Assembly (NCBI RefSeq): GCF_900582625.1
Contig: NZ_UTIQ01000072.1
Span: 124,001 to 188,000, forward strand
DNA: 64,000 nucleotides
Reading direction: 5' to 3'
DNA from: Pseudomonas viridiflava
GTDB taxonomy: Bacteria > Pseudomonadota > Gammaproteobacteria > Pseudomonadales > Pseudomonadaceae
The notes below the pieces were generated by a model, which was not told the DNA's origin, made no database searches, and saw only the letters and a list, made by a program, of their open reading frames with translations. Numbering within the stretch: position 1 is the first letter of the stretch; every line of letters begins with the position of its first letter. Position numbers and translations under genes: made by a program. This document shows positions 8,362 to 18,411 of the stretch, one piece after another.

Positions 8362-11007
8362 ATGCAAGACCTCGATCCCGTCGAAACCCAGGAATGGCTG
8401 GACGCGCTTGAATCCGTCCTAGACCGTGAAGGTGAAGACCGTGCTCATTACCTGATGACCCGTATGGGCGAACTGGCCACCCGCAGCGGTGCGCAACTGC
8501 CCTACGCCATCACCACGCCGTACCGCAACACCATCCCCGTGACCCACGAAGCACGCATGCCTGGCGACCTGTTCATGGAACGCCGCATTCGCTCGTTGGT
8601 ACGTTGGAACGCCCTGGCGATGGTGATGCGCACCAACCTGCGCGATTCGGACCTGGGCGGCCATATCTCCAGCTTCGCCTCCAGCGCCACGCTGTACGAC
8701 ATCGGCTTCAACTACTTCTTCCAGGCCCCGACCGACGAACACGGCGGCGACCTTATCTACTTCCAGGGCCACGCCTCGCCAGGCGTTTACGCCCGCGCCT
8801 TCATGGAAGGCCGCATCAGCGAAGACCAGATGAACAACTTCCGCCAGGAAGTAGACGGTAACGGCCTGTCGTCGTACCCGCACCCGTGGCTGATGCCCGA
8901 TTTCTGGCAGTTCCCGACTGTATCCATGGGCCTTGGCCCGATTCAGGCGATCTACCAGGCACGCTTTATGAAGTACCTGGAAAGCCGTGGTTTCATTCCG
9001 GCTGGCAAACAGAAAGTCTGGTGTTTCATGGGCGACGGCGAGTGCGACGAGCCGGAATCGCTCGGCGCCATTTCCCTGGCTGGCCGCGAGAAACTCGACA
9101 ACCTGATCTTCGTCATCAACTGCAACCTGCAGCGCCTCGACGGCCCGGTACGCGGTAACGGCAAGATCATTCAGGAACTCGAAGGCGTGTTCCGCGGCGC
9201 CCAGTGGAACGTGAACAAAGTGGTCTGGGGCCGTTTCTGGGACCCGCTGCTGGCCAAAGACACCGACGGCATCCTGCAACGCCGTATGGACGAAGTCATC
9301 GACGGCGAGTACCAGAACTACAAAGCCAAAGACGGCGCGTTTGTACGCGAACACTTCTTCAACTCGCCAGAACTCAAGGCGATGGTTGCTGACCTTTCCG
9401 ATGACGAAATCTGGAAGCTCAACCGTGGTGGTCACGACCCGTACAAGGTGTACGCGGCCTACCACCAGGCGGTTAACCATAAAGAGCAGCCGACCGTCAT
9501 TCTGGCCAAGACCATCAAGGGTTACGGCACCGGTGCTGGCGAAGCCAAGAACACCGCGCACAACACTAAGAAAGTCGATGTCGACAGCCTGAAGAAATTC
9601 CGCGACCGCTTCGACATTCCGGTGAAAGACGAAGAGCTGGAAAACCTGCCGTTCTTCAAACCGGAACCCGGCAGCGCCGAAGCCCGCTACCTCAGCGAGC
9701 GTCGTACCGCACTGGGCGGTTTCGTGCCACAGCGTCGTGCCAAGAGCTTCAGCATTCCGACCCCGCCACTGGAAAGCCTCAAGGCCATTCTGGACGGCAG
9801 CGGCGACCGCGAAATCTCCACCACCATGGCCTTCGTGCGCATCCTGTCGCAGCTGGTGAAAGACAAGGAAATCGGTCAACGCATCGTGCCGATCATTCCG
9901 GACGAAGCCCGTACCTTTGGTATGGAAGGCATGTTCCGTCAGCTCGGTATCTACTCCTCGGTCGGCCAGCTCTACGAGCCGGTGGATAAAGACCAGGTGA
10001 TGTTCTACCGCGAAGACAAGAAGGGCCAGATTCTCGAGGAAGGCATCAACGAAGCCGGCGCCATGTCGTCGTTTATCGCCGCCGGTACCTCGTACTCCAG
10101 CCACAACCAGCCGATGCTGCCGTTCTACATCTTCTACTCGATGTTCGGCTTCCAGCGTATCGGCGACCTGGCTTGGGCCGCTGGCGACAGCCGCACCCGT
10201 GGCTTCCTGATTGGCGGCACCGCTGGCCGCACCACGCTGAACGGTGAAGGCCTGCAGCACGAAGACGGTCACAGCCACATGCTGGCCGGCACCATTCCGA
10301 ACTGCCGCACCTATGACCCCACCTACGGCTACGAGCTGGCGGTGATCATTCAGGACGGCATGAAGAAGATGACCGAAGAGCAACAGGACGTCTTCTACTA
10401 CATCACCGTCATGAACGAGTCCTACGCCCAGCCCGCCATTCCGGCCGGCGTGGAAGAAGGCATCGTCAAGGGCATGTACCTGCTCGAAGAAGACAAGCGC
10501 GACGCGGCGCATCACGTGCAGTTGCTCGGTTCGGGCACCATCCTGCGTGAAGTGCGTGAAGCAGCGAAGATTCTGCGCGACGAGTTCAACATCGGCGCGG
10601 ATGTCTGGAGCGTCACCAGCTTCAACGAACTGCGTCGCGACGGCCTCGCCGTTGAGCGCAGCAACCGCCTGAAGCCTGGCCAGAAGCCGAAGAAAACCTA
10701 CGTCGAAGAATGCCTGGGCGGGCGTAAAGGTCCGGTCATTGCTTCCACCGACTATATGAAGCTGTTCGCTGAACAGATTCGTCAGTGGGTGCCGGTCAAG
10801 GAATACAAAGTGTTGGGCACCGACGGTTTCGGCCGTAGCGACAGCCGCAAGAAGCTGCGTCACTTCTTCGAAGTCGACCGTCACTTCGTGGTGCTGGCCG
10901 CTCTCGAAGCTCTGGCCGATCGCGGCGATATCGAACCGAAGGTGGTGGCAGAAGCCATCGTCAAGTTCGGCATCAACCCCGAAAAACTCAACCCACTGGA
11001 CTGCTAA
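8362..11007 (+). CDS. aceE: Pyruvate dehydrogenase E1 component AceE
   Basis: Homodimeric thiamin-diphosphate enzyme that decarboxylates pyruvate and reductively acetylates the lipoyl groups of AceF. The 881 residues start MQDLDPVETQEWLDALESV, as in P. aeruginosa. I used the ATG at 8362, which has GGAG 6 nt upstream, rather than the in-frame GTG at 8290, which would add 24 residues unlike the family. The ThDP motif is clear (FMGDGECDEPESLGAI to NCNLQ). The C-terminus ends in NPLDC. It is followed 12 nt later by aceF and preceded by two RccR-like operators. Confidence 0.97.
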   Translation: MQDLDPVETQEWLDALESVLDREGEDRAHYLMTRMGELATRSGAQLPYAITTPYRNTIPVTHEARMPGDLFMERRIRSLVRWNALAMVMRTNLRDSDLGGHISSFASSATLYDIGFNYFFQAPTDEHGGDLIYFQGHASPGVYARAFMEGRISEDQMNNFRQEVDGNGLSSYPHPWLMPDFWQFPTVSMGLGPIQAIYQARFMKYLESRGFIPAGKQKVWCFMGDGECDEPESLGAISLAGREKLDNLIFVINCNLQRLDGPVRGNGKIIQELEGVFRGAQWNVNKVVWGRFWDPLLAKDTDGILQRRMDEVIDGEYQNYKAKDGAFVREHFFNSPELKAMVADLSDDEIWKLNRGGHDPYKVYAAYHQAVNHKEQPTVILAKTIKGYGTGAGEAKNTAHNTKKVDVDSLKKFRDRFDIPVKDEELENLPFFKPEPGSAEARYLSERRTALGGFVPQRRAKSFSIPTPPLESLKAILDGSGDREISTTMAFVRILSQLVKDKEIGQRIVPIIPDEARTFGMEGMFRQLGIYSSVGQLYEPVDKDQVMFYREDKKGQILEEGINEAGAMSSFIAAGTSYSSHNQPMLPFYIFYSMFGFQRIGDLAWAAGDSRTRGFLIGGTAGRTTLNGEGLQHEDGHSHMLAGTIPNCRTYDPTYGYELAVIIQDGMKKMTEEQQDVFYYITVMNESYAQPAIPAGVEEGIVKGMYLLEEDKRDAAHHVQLLGSGTILREVREAAKILRDEFNIGADVWSVTSFNELRRDGLAVERSNRLKPGQKPKKTYVEECLGGRKGPVIASTDYMKLFAEQIRQWVPVKEYKVLGTDGFGRSDSRKKLRHFFEVDRHFVVLAALEALADRGDIEPKVVAEAIVKFGINPEKLNPLDC

Positions 11008-11019
11008 GGGAGCACAACG

Positions 11020-12672
11020 ATGAGTGAATTAATCCGCGTGCCCGACATTGGCAGTGGCGAGGGTGAAGTCATCGAACTGATGGTCAAGGTAGGTGATCGC
11101 ATTGAAGCCGATCAAAGCCTGCTGACCCTCGAGTCGGACAAAGCCAGCATGGAAATTCCCGCGCCCAAAGCCGGCGTGGTGAAAAGCCTCAAGGTCAAAC
11201 TCGGCGACCGCCTGAAGGAAGGCGATGAGCTGCTGGAGTTGGAAGTGGAAGGCGCCGAAGCAGCGCCAGCCGCTGCCGAACCAGCGGCCAAGGCCGAAGC
11301 CGCTCCGGCTGCCGAGCCTGCCAAAGCCGCCGACCCGGCCCCGGCGCCTGCTGCTCCGGCAGCGGCGGCCAGCAGTTCGGTTCAGGACATCAACGTTCCG
11401 GACATCGGCTCCTCGGGCAAAGCCAAAATCATCGAGCTGCTGGTAAAGGTCGGTGACACGGTTGAAGCCGATCAGTCGTTGTTGGTGCTGGAATCCGACA
11501 AAGCCAGCATGGAAATCCCCTCGCCGGCTGCCGGTGTGGTGGAAAGCCTGAGCGTGAAGCTGGACGACGAAGTCGGCACCGGCGACCCGATCCTCAAACT
11601 GAAAGTGGCAGGTGCTGCACCGGCTGCCGCGCCTGCTCCAGCAGCAGCGCCGGCCGCTGCTCCGGCCGCCAAAGCCGAAGCCGCGCCCGCTCCTGCTGCT
11701 GCACCTGCCAAAGCCGAGGCGGCTCCGGCTGCCCCGGCAGCGCCCGCCAAAGATGGCGCCAAAACCCACGCCGGCCCGGCTGTACGCCAACTGGCCCGTG
11801 AGTTTGGCGTTGAGCTGAGTGCGGTGACCGCCAGCGGTCCGCACGGTCGTGTGCTGAAAGAAGACGTGCAGGTTTACGTCAAAGCCATGATGCAGAAGGC
11901 CAAGGAAGCACCGGCTGCCGGCGCTACCGGTGGCGCGGGCATTCCGCCGATTCCGGAAGTCGATTTCAGCCGCTTTGGTGAAATTGAAGAAGTGCCGATG
12001 ACGCGCCTGATGCAAGTTGGCGCCACCAACCTGCACCGCAGCTGGCTCAACGTGCCGCACGTGACGCAATTCGACTCCGCCGACATCACCGAGCTGGAAG
12101 CTTTCCGCATTGCGCAGAAAGCCGTGGCCGAGAAAGCGGGTGTCAAACTCACCGTGCTGCCGCTGCTGCTCAAAGCCTGCGCCTACCTGCTCAAGGAACT
12201 GCCGGACTTCAACAGTTCGCTGGCGCCGTCTGGCAAAGCGATCATCCGCAAGAAGTACGTCAACATCGGCTTCGCCGTCGACACACCGGATGGCCTGTTG
12301 GTGCCGGTGATCAAAGACGTCGATAAAAAGAGCTTGCTGCAACTGGCTGCCGAAGCCGCTGAACTGGCGGAAAAAGCGCGCACCAAGAAGCTCTCCGCCG
12401 ACGCCATGCAAGGCGCCTGCTTCACCATTTCCAGCCTCGGCCACATCGGCGGCACCGGCTTCACGCCGATCGTCAACGCGCCGGAAGTGGCGATTCTCGG
12501 GGTTTCCAAGGCAACCATGCAGCCTGTTTGGGACGGTAAAGCGTTCCAGCCAAAACTGATGCTGCCGCTGTCCTTGTCTTACGACCACCGCGTGATCAAC
12601 GGCGCGGCTGCCGCTCGCTTCACCAAACGTCTGAGCGACGTGCTGGGCGACATCCGCACCATGCTGCTGTAA
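11020..12672 (+). CDS. aceF: Pyruvate dehydrogenase E2, dihydrolipoamide acetyltransferase AceF
   Basis: Core of the pyruvate dehydrogenase complex, transferring acetyl from lipoyl-lysine to CoA. The 550 residues show two lipoyl domains with modified lysines in ESDKAS motifs at Lys41 and Lys161, each followed by a long Ala/Pro/Lys-rich flexible linker. A peripheral-subunit-binding domain lies at about residues 248-290 (GPAVRQLAREFGVELSAV), then the catalytic trimer-forming domain with active-site His523 in SYDHRVINGA. Two lipoyl domains is usual for Pseudomonas (E. coli has three). It is 12 nt after aceE with an AGGGAG ribosome site and is followed by a strong terminator. Confidence 0.97.
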   Translation: MSELIRVPDIGSGEGEVIELMVKVGDRIEADQSLLTLESDKASMEIPAPKAGVVKSLKVKLGDRLKEGDELLELEVEGAEAAPAAAEPAAKAEAAPAAEPAKAADPAPAPAAPAAAASSSVQDINVPDIGSSGKAKIIELLVKVGDTVEADQSLLVLESDKASMEIPSPAAGVVESLSVKLDDEVGTGDPILKLKVAGAAPAAAPAPAAAPAAAPAAKAEAAPAPAAAPAKAEAAPAAPAAPAKDGAKTHAGPAVRQLAREFGVELSAVTASGPHGRVLKEDVQVYVKAMMQKAKEAPAAGATGGAGIPPIPEVDFSRFGEIEEVPMTRLMQVGATNLHRSWLNVPHVTQFDSADITELEAFRIAQKAVAEKAGVKLTVLPLLLKACAYLLKELPDFNSSLAPSGKAIIRKKYVNIGFAVDTPDGLLVPVIKDVDKKSLLQLAAEAAELAEKARTKKLSADAMQGACFTISSLGHIGGTGFTPIVNAPEVAILGVSKATMQPVWDGKAFQPKLMLPLSLSYDHRVINGAAAARFTKRLSDVLGDIRTMLL

Positions 12673-12718
12673 GGCTAAAACGTTTCACACTTTCGGGCAT
12701 GCCACGCTCGTACCTCAG

Positions 12719-12744
12719 CCCCGCCGTTTGGCGGGGTTTTTTTT
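12719..12744 (+). terminator. Intrinsic terminator of aceEF
   Basis: CCCCGCC and GGCGGGG form a 7-bp GC stem with a GTTT loop, followed at once by eight T residues. It lies 47 nt after the aceF stop and is a textbook rho-independent terminator. Confidence 0.93.
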
Positions 12745-12783
12745 GCGTGTTTTTAGTGGAGACAGAAACCTAATAAAGCCCAC

Positions 12784-12879
12784 CGTCATTCCCGCGCAGG
12801 CGGGAATCCAGAATTCTGGATGGGATAAACATTGCGTATCAACGCAAGATTCTGGGTCCCCGCCTTCTCGGGGACGACG
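12784..12879. repeat. MITE-like inverted-repeat element, copy 1
   Basis: A 96-bp element starting CGTCATTCCCGCG and ending CGGGGACGACG, its imperfect inverse. The ends pair over about 35 nt, including an internal GGAATCCAGAATTCTGGAT palindromic part, and the centre is unrelated to copy 2. The CGTCAT(T/C)CCCGCG-type end is widespread in proteobacterial genomes as a short dispersed repeat. It encodes nothing. It lies between the aceF terminator and the duplicated gene end at 12897. Confidence 0.8.
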
Positions 12880-12896
12880 GTGTAAAGGCGTGAAGA

Positions 12897-12971
12897 TCAG
12901 CCCTTCTGCATATTGCGCAGCAGAAACGACAACGCCTTGGCCAACTGCGCCGCGCCTTGGTGGTCACGGCG
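12897..12971 (-). pseudogene. Duplicated 3' end of the exported-protein gene at 13109
   Basis: These 75 bp match the last 75 bp of the gene at 13109-13642 with 5 substitutions, all synonymous, and encode the same 24 C-terminal residues (RRDHQGAAQLAKALSFLLRN then MQKG) and a stop. Similarity ends abruptly on the upstream side, so there is no start or body of a gene. It is bounded by the two 96-bp MITE-like elements. It is a gene remnant or recombination scar, not an independent gene. Confidence 0.8.
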
Positions 12972-12997
12972 TTGGAGGGAATCTCCCGATAAACACA

Positions 12998-13093
12998 CGT
13001 CATCCCCGCGAAGGCGGGGATCCAGAATTGTGGATGGAGCTTCACTCTTCGTGCCATCCGAAACTCTGGATTCCCGCCTGCGCGGGAATGACG
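12998..13093. repeat. MITE-like inverted-repeat element, copy 2
   Basis: A second 96-bp element with the same ends as copy 1 (CGTCATCCCCGCG to CGCGGGAATGACG) and the same GGATCCAGAAT-type sub-terminal part, but an unrelated middle. It lies 15 nt past the stop codon of the gene at 13109. Copies 1 and 2 start 214 bp apart, close to the 212-bp offset between the two copies of the gene 3' end. Confidence 0.8.
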
Positions 13094-13108
13094 GAGTCAA
13101 GGGAGGTC

Positions 13109-13642
13109 TCAGCCCTTCTGCATATTGCGCAGCAGAAACGACAGCGCCTTGGCCAGCTGCGCCGCGCCTTGATGATCCCGGCGAATGGTTAGCCATGGGC
13201 TGCCGTCCTGGGGGTTTTTCAAGGTGCAGACCTGCTCGCTCGACAGGCACTCGTATTTGATGTACGGGTCGACGCCAAACACCTCCATCCGCTGATTGCG
13301 CACGGCCACGTTCACCCCTTCGGCTTCACGGGTTTTCTGCTGGATCAGCAATTCCCCAGGCGCCCCCACGCTGAGCTGGTACACCTGGTCGCGACGCTCG
13401 GCCTGGCCGACCTGAAATGCTGCGCGCACGGCGTAGGTGTCGAGCAGTTCGTTGCTCTGCGCCAACAACGCTTGGCGCTCGTCGCTGGTGAGGTAGAGCT
13501 TCTTTAATTCATTGAGGTAGCGTGCCTGTTCGGCACCACTCAATTCTGCCTCCGGCTCTGCCGCCTGCGCGCTAGACGCGGCGAGCAATACCACAGCGAT
13601 TGCAGGCAATATTCCTAGCCGCCTTGTCAGTCTTGTTCGCAT
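13109..13642 (-). CDS. Exported protein of unknown function
   Basis: Product of 177 residues that I do not recognise. It begins with a clear Sec signal peptide (MRTRLTRRLGILPAIAVVLL, then AASSAQA before AEPEAE), so it is probably periplasmic. The mature part is alpha-helix-rich at first (SGAEQARYLNELKKLYLTSD), then contains a likely beta region and two cysteines (YECLSSEQVC) that could form a disulfide. The C-terminus RRDHQGAAQLAKALSFLLRN is also found duplicated at 12897. The ATG has AAGGGTG upstream. It is divergent from dipA with only 65 nt between starts, so they may share a control region. No function can be assigned. Confidence 0.85.
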   Translation of the reverse strand: MRTRLTRRLGILPAIAVVLLAASSAQAAEPEAELSGAEQARYLNELKKLYLTSDERQALLAQSNELLDTYAVRAAFQVGQAERRDQVYQLSVGAPGELLIQQKTREAEGVNVAVRNQRMEVFGVDPYIKYECLSSEQVCTLKNPQDGSPWLTIRRDHQGAAQLAKALSFLLRNMQKG

Positions 13643-13707
13643 GATGCACCCTTACCGATGAAGTGGCCCTGAGCCACTCGTTCAGCATACTGGAAGCGAG
13701 TCTCCCG

Positions 13708-16404
13708 ATGAAAAGCCATACCGATGCCGCCAGCCGTCCGGCGGTCGAGGTTGTGACGCAGTTGCCAGTGCCTTCACGGCTTGGCATGTTGCGTTTCGAG
13801 CGGCTTAATGAGGCGAGCTGGACACTTCTGTTTTTAGACGCCGCGTGCGAGACCCAATTGGGCCTCGCTGCCGGTGAGCTTTGTGGCTTGGTGGGTTCGC
13901 CTTACGCCAGCCTTATGGAGCCGGAAGAACGCTACCAGTTGCACGACACCATCCAACTGCAACTCAAAGACAGCCCGCACTACAAAGTGCACTACAAGCT
14001 GCACACCCCCATCGGCATGCTGCATCTGGTGGAATTGGGTGAAGCCTTCAAGCAGCACGGTCGCCAACTGTTGCGCGGCTATATATTGCCGGCCGACGAG
14101 CCGCTGTTCCCCGACCGCCAGCCGCAGCAGTCAGAGCTGCAAATCCAGAACAACCGCCTGCAAGCCTCCCTCGAACTGTATCAACGCTCTCAGGAAGAAC
14201 ACCTTCAGCACTTGGTTCGCAGCCGCGCCCAGCAGAGCATGATCGTGCGCCTGGCGCGCCACCGTTACAGCTCGGACAACCAGGTGTTTGAGGCCGCGCA
14301 GCTGATTACCAAGGCCGCCTGCGAGACCTTCAGCGTCGCCCGCGCCAGCCTGTGGTACCTGCGCCAAGAGCAGCTCGAACCGATCACGATGTACAGCACC
14401 GACATCGGCCAACACGAACTGCCCACCGCGATCAACGCCAGCAAATATCCGCACTACCTCGCCGCCTTGCACAGCGGCCGCGCCATCGACGCCCACAGCG
14501 CCATGCGCGACCCACGCACCCGTGAGCTGGCTGAAACCCACCTGTTGCCCCGTGGCGTCAGCGCCATGCTCGATGCCAGCGTGCGCGTGGCCGGCGAAGT
14601 GGTGGCGGTGTTGTGCCTGGAACACGTGGGCACCGAGCGCGTGTGGCAGGCCGATGAAATTGCGTTTGCCGGCGAGCTTGCCGACCAGTTCGCCCACGCC
14701 CTGGTCAACCAGCAGCGCCGCAGCGCCAACAGTGAATTACAGCTGTTCCGCCGCGCGGTCGAGCAAAGCGCCAGCGCCTTTTTGCTGATCGACCGCGAAG
14801 GCATCGTCGAATACGTCAACCCAAGCTTCACCGCCATCACCCAGTTCAGCCCGGAAGAAGTGCAGGGCCGGCGCTTGTCCGACCTGCCGGCGCTGGGCAA
14901 TCTCAGCGATCTGCTGTTCGATGCCCATTCCAACCTGGCCCAGCAGAACAGCTGGAACGGCGAATTCCGCAGCCGGCGCAAAAGCCTGGAACCCTACTGG
15001 GGGCATCTGTCGATTTCCAAGGTGTACGGCGGCGACGGTGAGCTGACCCATTACATCGGCATTTACGAAGACATCACGCAAAGCAAACTCGCCCAGCAGC
15101 GCATCGAGCGCCTGGCCTACACCGACAACCTCACCCGCCTCGGCAACCGCCCGGCGTTTATCCGCAGCATGGAAGAGCGCTTTTCGCGCAACAGCGATCA
15201 GCCCACCAGCTTGCTGCTGGTGGACATCGACAACTTCAAGCGCATCAACGACAGCCTCGGCCACCAGACCGGCGACAAGCTGCTCATGAGCCTGGCCCGC
15301 CGCCTGCGCAACAGCCTCAACGCCAACAACAGCCTCGCGCGTTTCGCCAGTAACGAATTTGCCGTGTTGCTGGACAACTGCGACGTTGCCGAAGGCCAGC
15401 GCATTGCCGGGCAAGTGCTGCAAACCCTGGATAAACCGCTGTTCGTCGACAACCAGCTAATCAGCGTCACCGGTTCCGTCGGCCTGGCCTGCGCGCCGCT
15501 GCATGGCGAAGACTCCCACACCCTGATGAAGCACGCGGGCCTGGCGCTGCACAAAGCCAAGGCCAACGGCAAACACCAGGTGCAGGTGTTCACCGAAGTG
15601 CTGAATGCCGAAGCCAACTACAAGCTGTTCGTCGAAAACAACCTGCGTCGCGCCCTAACCCAGAACGAACTCGAGGTGTTCTACCAGCCCAAGCTCGACC
15701 TGCGCACCGGCCAGCTCACCGGCATGGAGGCGCTGCTGCGCTGGAACCATCCGGAAAAAGGCATGATCAACCCGGACCAGTTCATCAGCGTGGCCGAAGA
15801 CACCGGCCTGATCATTCCCATCGGCAAATGGGTGGCGCGCCAGGCCTGCCGCATGAGCAAGCAGCTGTCAGCGCTTGGCCTGGGCGACATTCAGGTGGCG
15901 ATCAACCTGTCGCCCAAGCAATTTTCCGATCCCGACCTGGTGGGCTCGATTGCCGACATCCTTCAAGAAGAACTGCTGCCGCCGCACCTGCTCGAGCTGG
16001 AGCTGACCGAAAGCCTGCTGTTGGAAGCCACCGACGACACGCGTCAACAGCTTAATCGCCTGAAAAGCCTGGGCCTGACCCTAGCCATGGACGACTTCGG
16101 CACCGGCTACTCGTCGCTCAGCTACCTGAAGAAATTCCCCATCGACGTGATCAAGATCGATCGCAGCTTTATCAAAGACATCCCGGAAAATCAGGACGAC
16201 ATGGAAATCACCTCAGCGGTGATCGCCATGGCCCACAACCTCAAGCTCAAAGTCGTCGCTGAAGGCATCGAAACGGCCGCCCAGTTGAGCTTCTTGCGTC
16301 GGCACAAATGCGATATCGGCCAGGGTTACTTGTTCGACCGCCCGATTCCCGGCCGCGACCTGCTCGACAGCCTGCGCCGTTACCCGTGTCGCCCGCAAAA
16401 CTGA
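13708..16404 (+). CDS. dipA: c-di-GMP phosphodiesterase DipA (PAS-GAF-PAS-GGDEF-EAL)
   Basis: Cytoplasmic multidomain protein that hydrolyses cyclic di-GMP and in P. aeruginosa is required for biofilm dispersion. The 898 residues comprise an N-terminal PAS-like region (about 15-130), a GAF domain (about 190-335), a PAS domain (about 345-460), a GGDEF domain whose signature is degenerate (ASNEF, residues 547-551) and an EAL domain with EALLRWNHP at 674 and DDFGTGYSSL. The degenerate GGDEF plus intact EAL predicts a phosphodiesterase without cyclase activity, as known for DipA. I chose the ATG at 13708 (MKSHTDAASRP) over an upstream GTG at 13663, because it has GGAAG upstream and matches the family. 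Confidence 0.93.
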   Translation: MKSHTDAASRPAVEVVTQLPVPSRLGMLRFERLNEASWTLLFLDAACETQLGLAAGELCGLVGSPYASLMEPEERYQLHDTIQLQLKDSPHYKVHYKLHTPIGMLHLVELGEAFKQHGRQLLRGYILPADEPLFPDRQPQQSELQIQNNRLQASLELYQRSQEEHLQHLVRSRAQQSMIVRLARHRYSSDNQVFEAAQLITKAACETFSVARASLWYLRQEQLEPITMYSTDIGQHELPTAINASKYPHYLAALHSGRAIDAHSAMRDPRTRELAETHLLPRGVSAMLDASVRVAGEVVAVLCLEHVGTERVWQADEIAFAGELADQFAHALVNQQRRSANSELQLFRRAVEQSASAFLLIDREGIVEYVNPSFTAITQFSPEEVQGRRLSDLPALGNLSDLLFDAHSNLAQQNSWNGEFRSRRKSLEPYWGHLSISKVYGGDGELTHYIGIYEDITQSKLAQQRIERLAYTDNLTRLGNRPAFIRSMEERFSRNSDQPTSLLLVDIDNFKRINDSLGHQTGDKLLMSLARRLRNSLNANNSLARFASNEFAVLLDNCDVAEGQRIAGQVLQTLDKPLFVDNQLISVTGSVGLACAPLHGEDSHTLMKHAGLALHKAKANGKHQVQVFTEVLNAEANYKLFVENNLRRALTQNELEVFYQPKLDLRTGQLTGMEALLRWNHPEKGMINPDQFISVAEDTGLIIPIGKWVARQACRMSKQLSALGLGDIQVAINLSPKQFSDPDLVGSIADILQEELLPPHLLELELTESLLLEATDDTRQQLNRLKSLGLTLAMDDFGTGYSSLSYLKKFPIDVIKIDRSFIKDIPENQDDMEITSAVIAMAHNLKLKVVAEGIETAAQLSFLRRHKCDIGQGYLFDRPIPGRDLLDSLRRYPCRPQN

Positions 16405-16490
16405 ATCGGCTGTAACGTCTCGCCCCGAGCGGACTCTAAACACACGCTGAACTGCTACGTTTCAATCAACCACCCCATCAGGAGCCTGCC

Positions 16491-17135
16491 ATGGTGCTGC
16501 GTTCGCAAATTCTCGCCCACAAGCTCGACCTGCCAACCGCCGAGCAAGCCCTGCCCGGCCGTGAAAGCCCGATGCCGGTTCCGGAGAAGCACTTCGTCAA
16601 CGGCAACCCGCTGCAAGGTCCCTTCCCTGCTGGTATGGAAACCGCAATTTTCGGCCTTGGCTGTTTCTGGGGCGCCGAGCGGCGCTTCTGGCAGCAACCG
16701 GGCGTTTATTCCACGGCGGCAGGTTATGCCGGCGGCCACACGCCGAACCCTACGTACGACGAAACCTGCTCGGGCCTGACCGGCCACACCGAAGTGGTGT
16801 TGGTGGTGTTTGACCCGAAGGTGACCAGTTACGACGCGCTGTTGAAAGTGTTCTGGGAAGCGCACAACCCAACGCAAGGCATGCGTCAGGGCAATGATGT
16901 GGGCAGCCAGTATCGCTCGGCCATTTACGCCGCCGGCCCGGCGCAACTGGATGCCGCGCTGACAACCCAGGCCGCGTTCCAGAAGCAATTGGAAGCTGCC
17001 GGCTTTGGCGCCATTACCACGGAAATCATCGAGGCGCCGGCGTTCTACTACGCCGAGGCTTATCACCAGCAGTACCTGGCGAAGAATCCGAATGGTTATT
17101 GCGGGTTGGGCGGCACCGGGGTTTGCTTGCTGTAA
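16491..17135 (+). CDS. msrA: Peptide methionine-S-sulfoxide reductase MsrA
   Basis: Reduces the S-epimer of methionine sulfoxide in proteins, repairing oxidative damage with thioredoxin as reductant. The 214 residues contain the catalytic motif [10 protein letters not shown] with Cys58, plus [24 protein letters not shown] and the C-terminal [13 protein letters not shown] with the recycling cysteines. The length matches the long MsrA form of E. coli and Pseudomonas. It starts at an ATG with AGGAG upstream and lies 86 nt after dipA on the same strand, as in P. aeruginosa. Confidence 0.97.
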   Translation: MVLRSQILAHKLDLPTAEQALPGRESPMPVPEKHFVNGNPLQGPFPAGMETAIFGLGCFWGAERRFWQQPGVYSTAAGYAGGHTPNPTYDETCSGLTGHTEVVLVVFDPKVTSYDALLKVFWEAHNPTQGMRQGNDVGSQYRSAIYAAGPAQLDAALTTQAAFQKQLEAAGFGAITTEIIEAPAFYYAEAYHQQYLAKNPNGYCGLGGTGVCLL

Positions 17136-17149
17136 AACAGGCCGGCTAT

Positions 17150-17178
17150 CGGTCGTTGGTGGCTGCAACCAACGACCG
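17150..17178 (+). terminator. Hairpin after msrA, possible terminator
   Basis: A perfect 10-bp inverted repeat (CGGTCGTTGG and CCAACGACCG, 9-nt loop) lies 14 nt after the msrA stop. No T-run follows, so it may stabilise the msrA mRNA 3' end or terminate with help from Rho. The rest of the 172-nt gap before the next gene shows no further structure. Confidence 0.45.
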
Positions 17179-17214
17179 GTTCACGCCCTTGCGAACGTCT
17201 AAGTGCGCCTGTAA

Positions 17215-18327
<1,113 letters not shown>

Positions 18328-18374
18328 CTGGCTGTTAGCCATTAGGCAGGCTGCTTCGCCGGCAAAGGCCGACT

Positions 18375-18407
18375 AGACTTAGGCTTTATTGACCCAAGCC
18401 TAAGTCT
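18375..18407 (+). promoter_or_regulatory. Perfect 12-bp inverted repeat over the HD-GYP leader
   Basis: AGACTTAGGCTT (18375-18386) and AAGCCTAAGTCT (18396-18407) are exact inverse complements with a 9-nt spacer, ending 4 nt before the ATG at 18412. No Shine-Dalgarno is visible outside it, so the hairpin would occupy the ribosome-binding region if transcribed. It could be an operator or a translational control hairpin. TAGACT at 18374 resembles a -10 box. Confidence 0.65.
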
Positions 18408-18411
18408 TTGC

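Noticed and set aside
8419..10884. Long open frame (821 codons) on the minus strand opposite aceE
   Set aside because: It mirrors codon bias of aceE, has no recognisable domain and no ribosome site; the plus-strand gene is certain.
12897..13250. 117-codon minus-strand frame spanning both copies of the duplicated 3' end
   Set aside because: It crosses a MITE-like element and reads the first copy out of frame; only its tail is coding-like.
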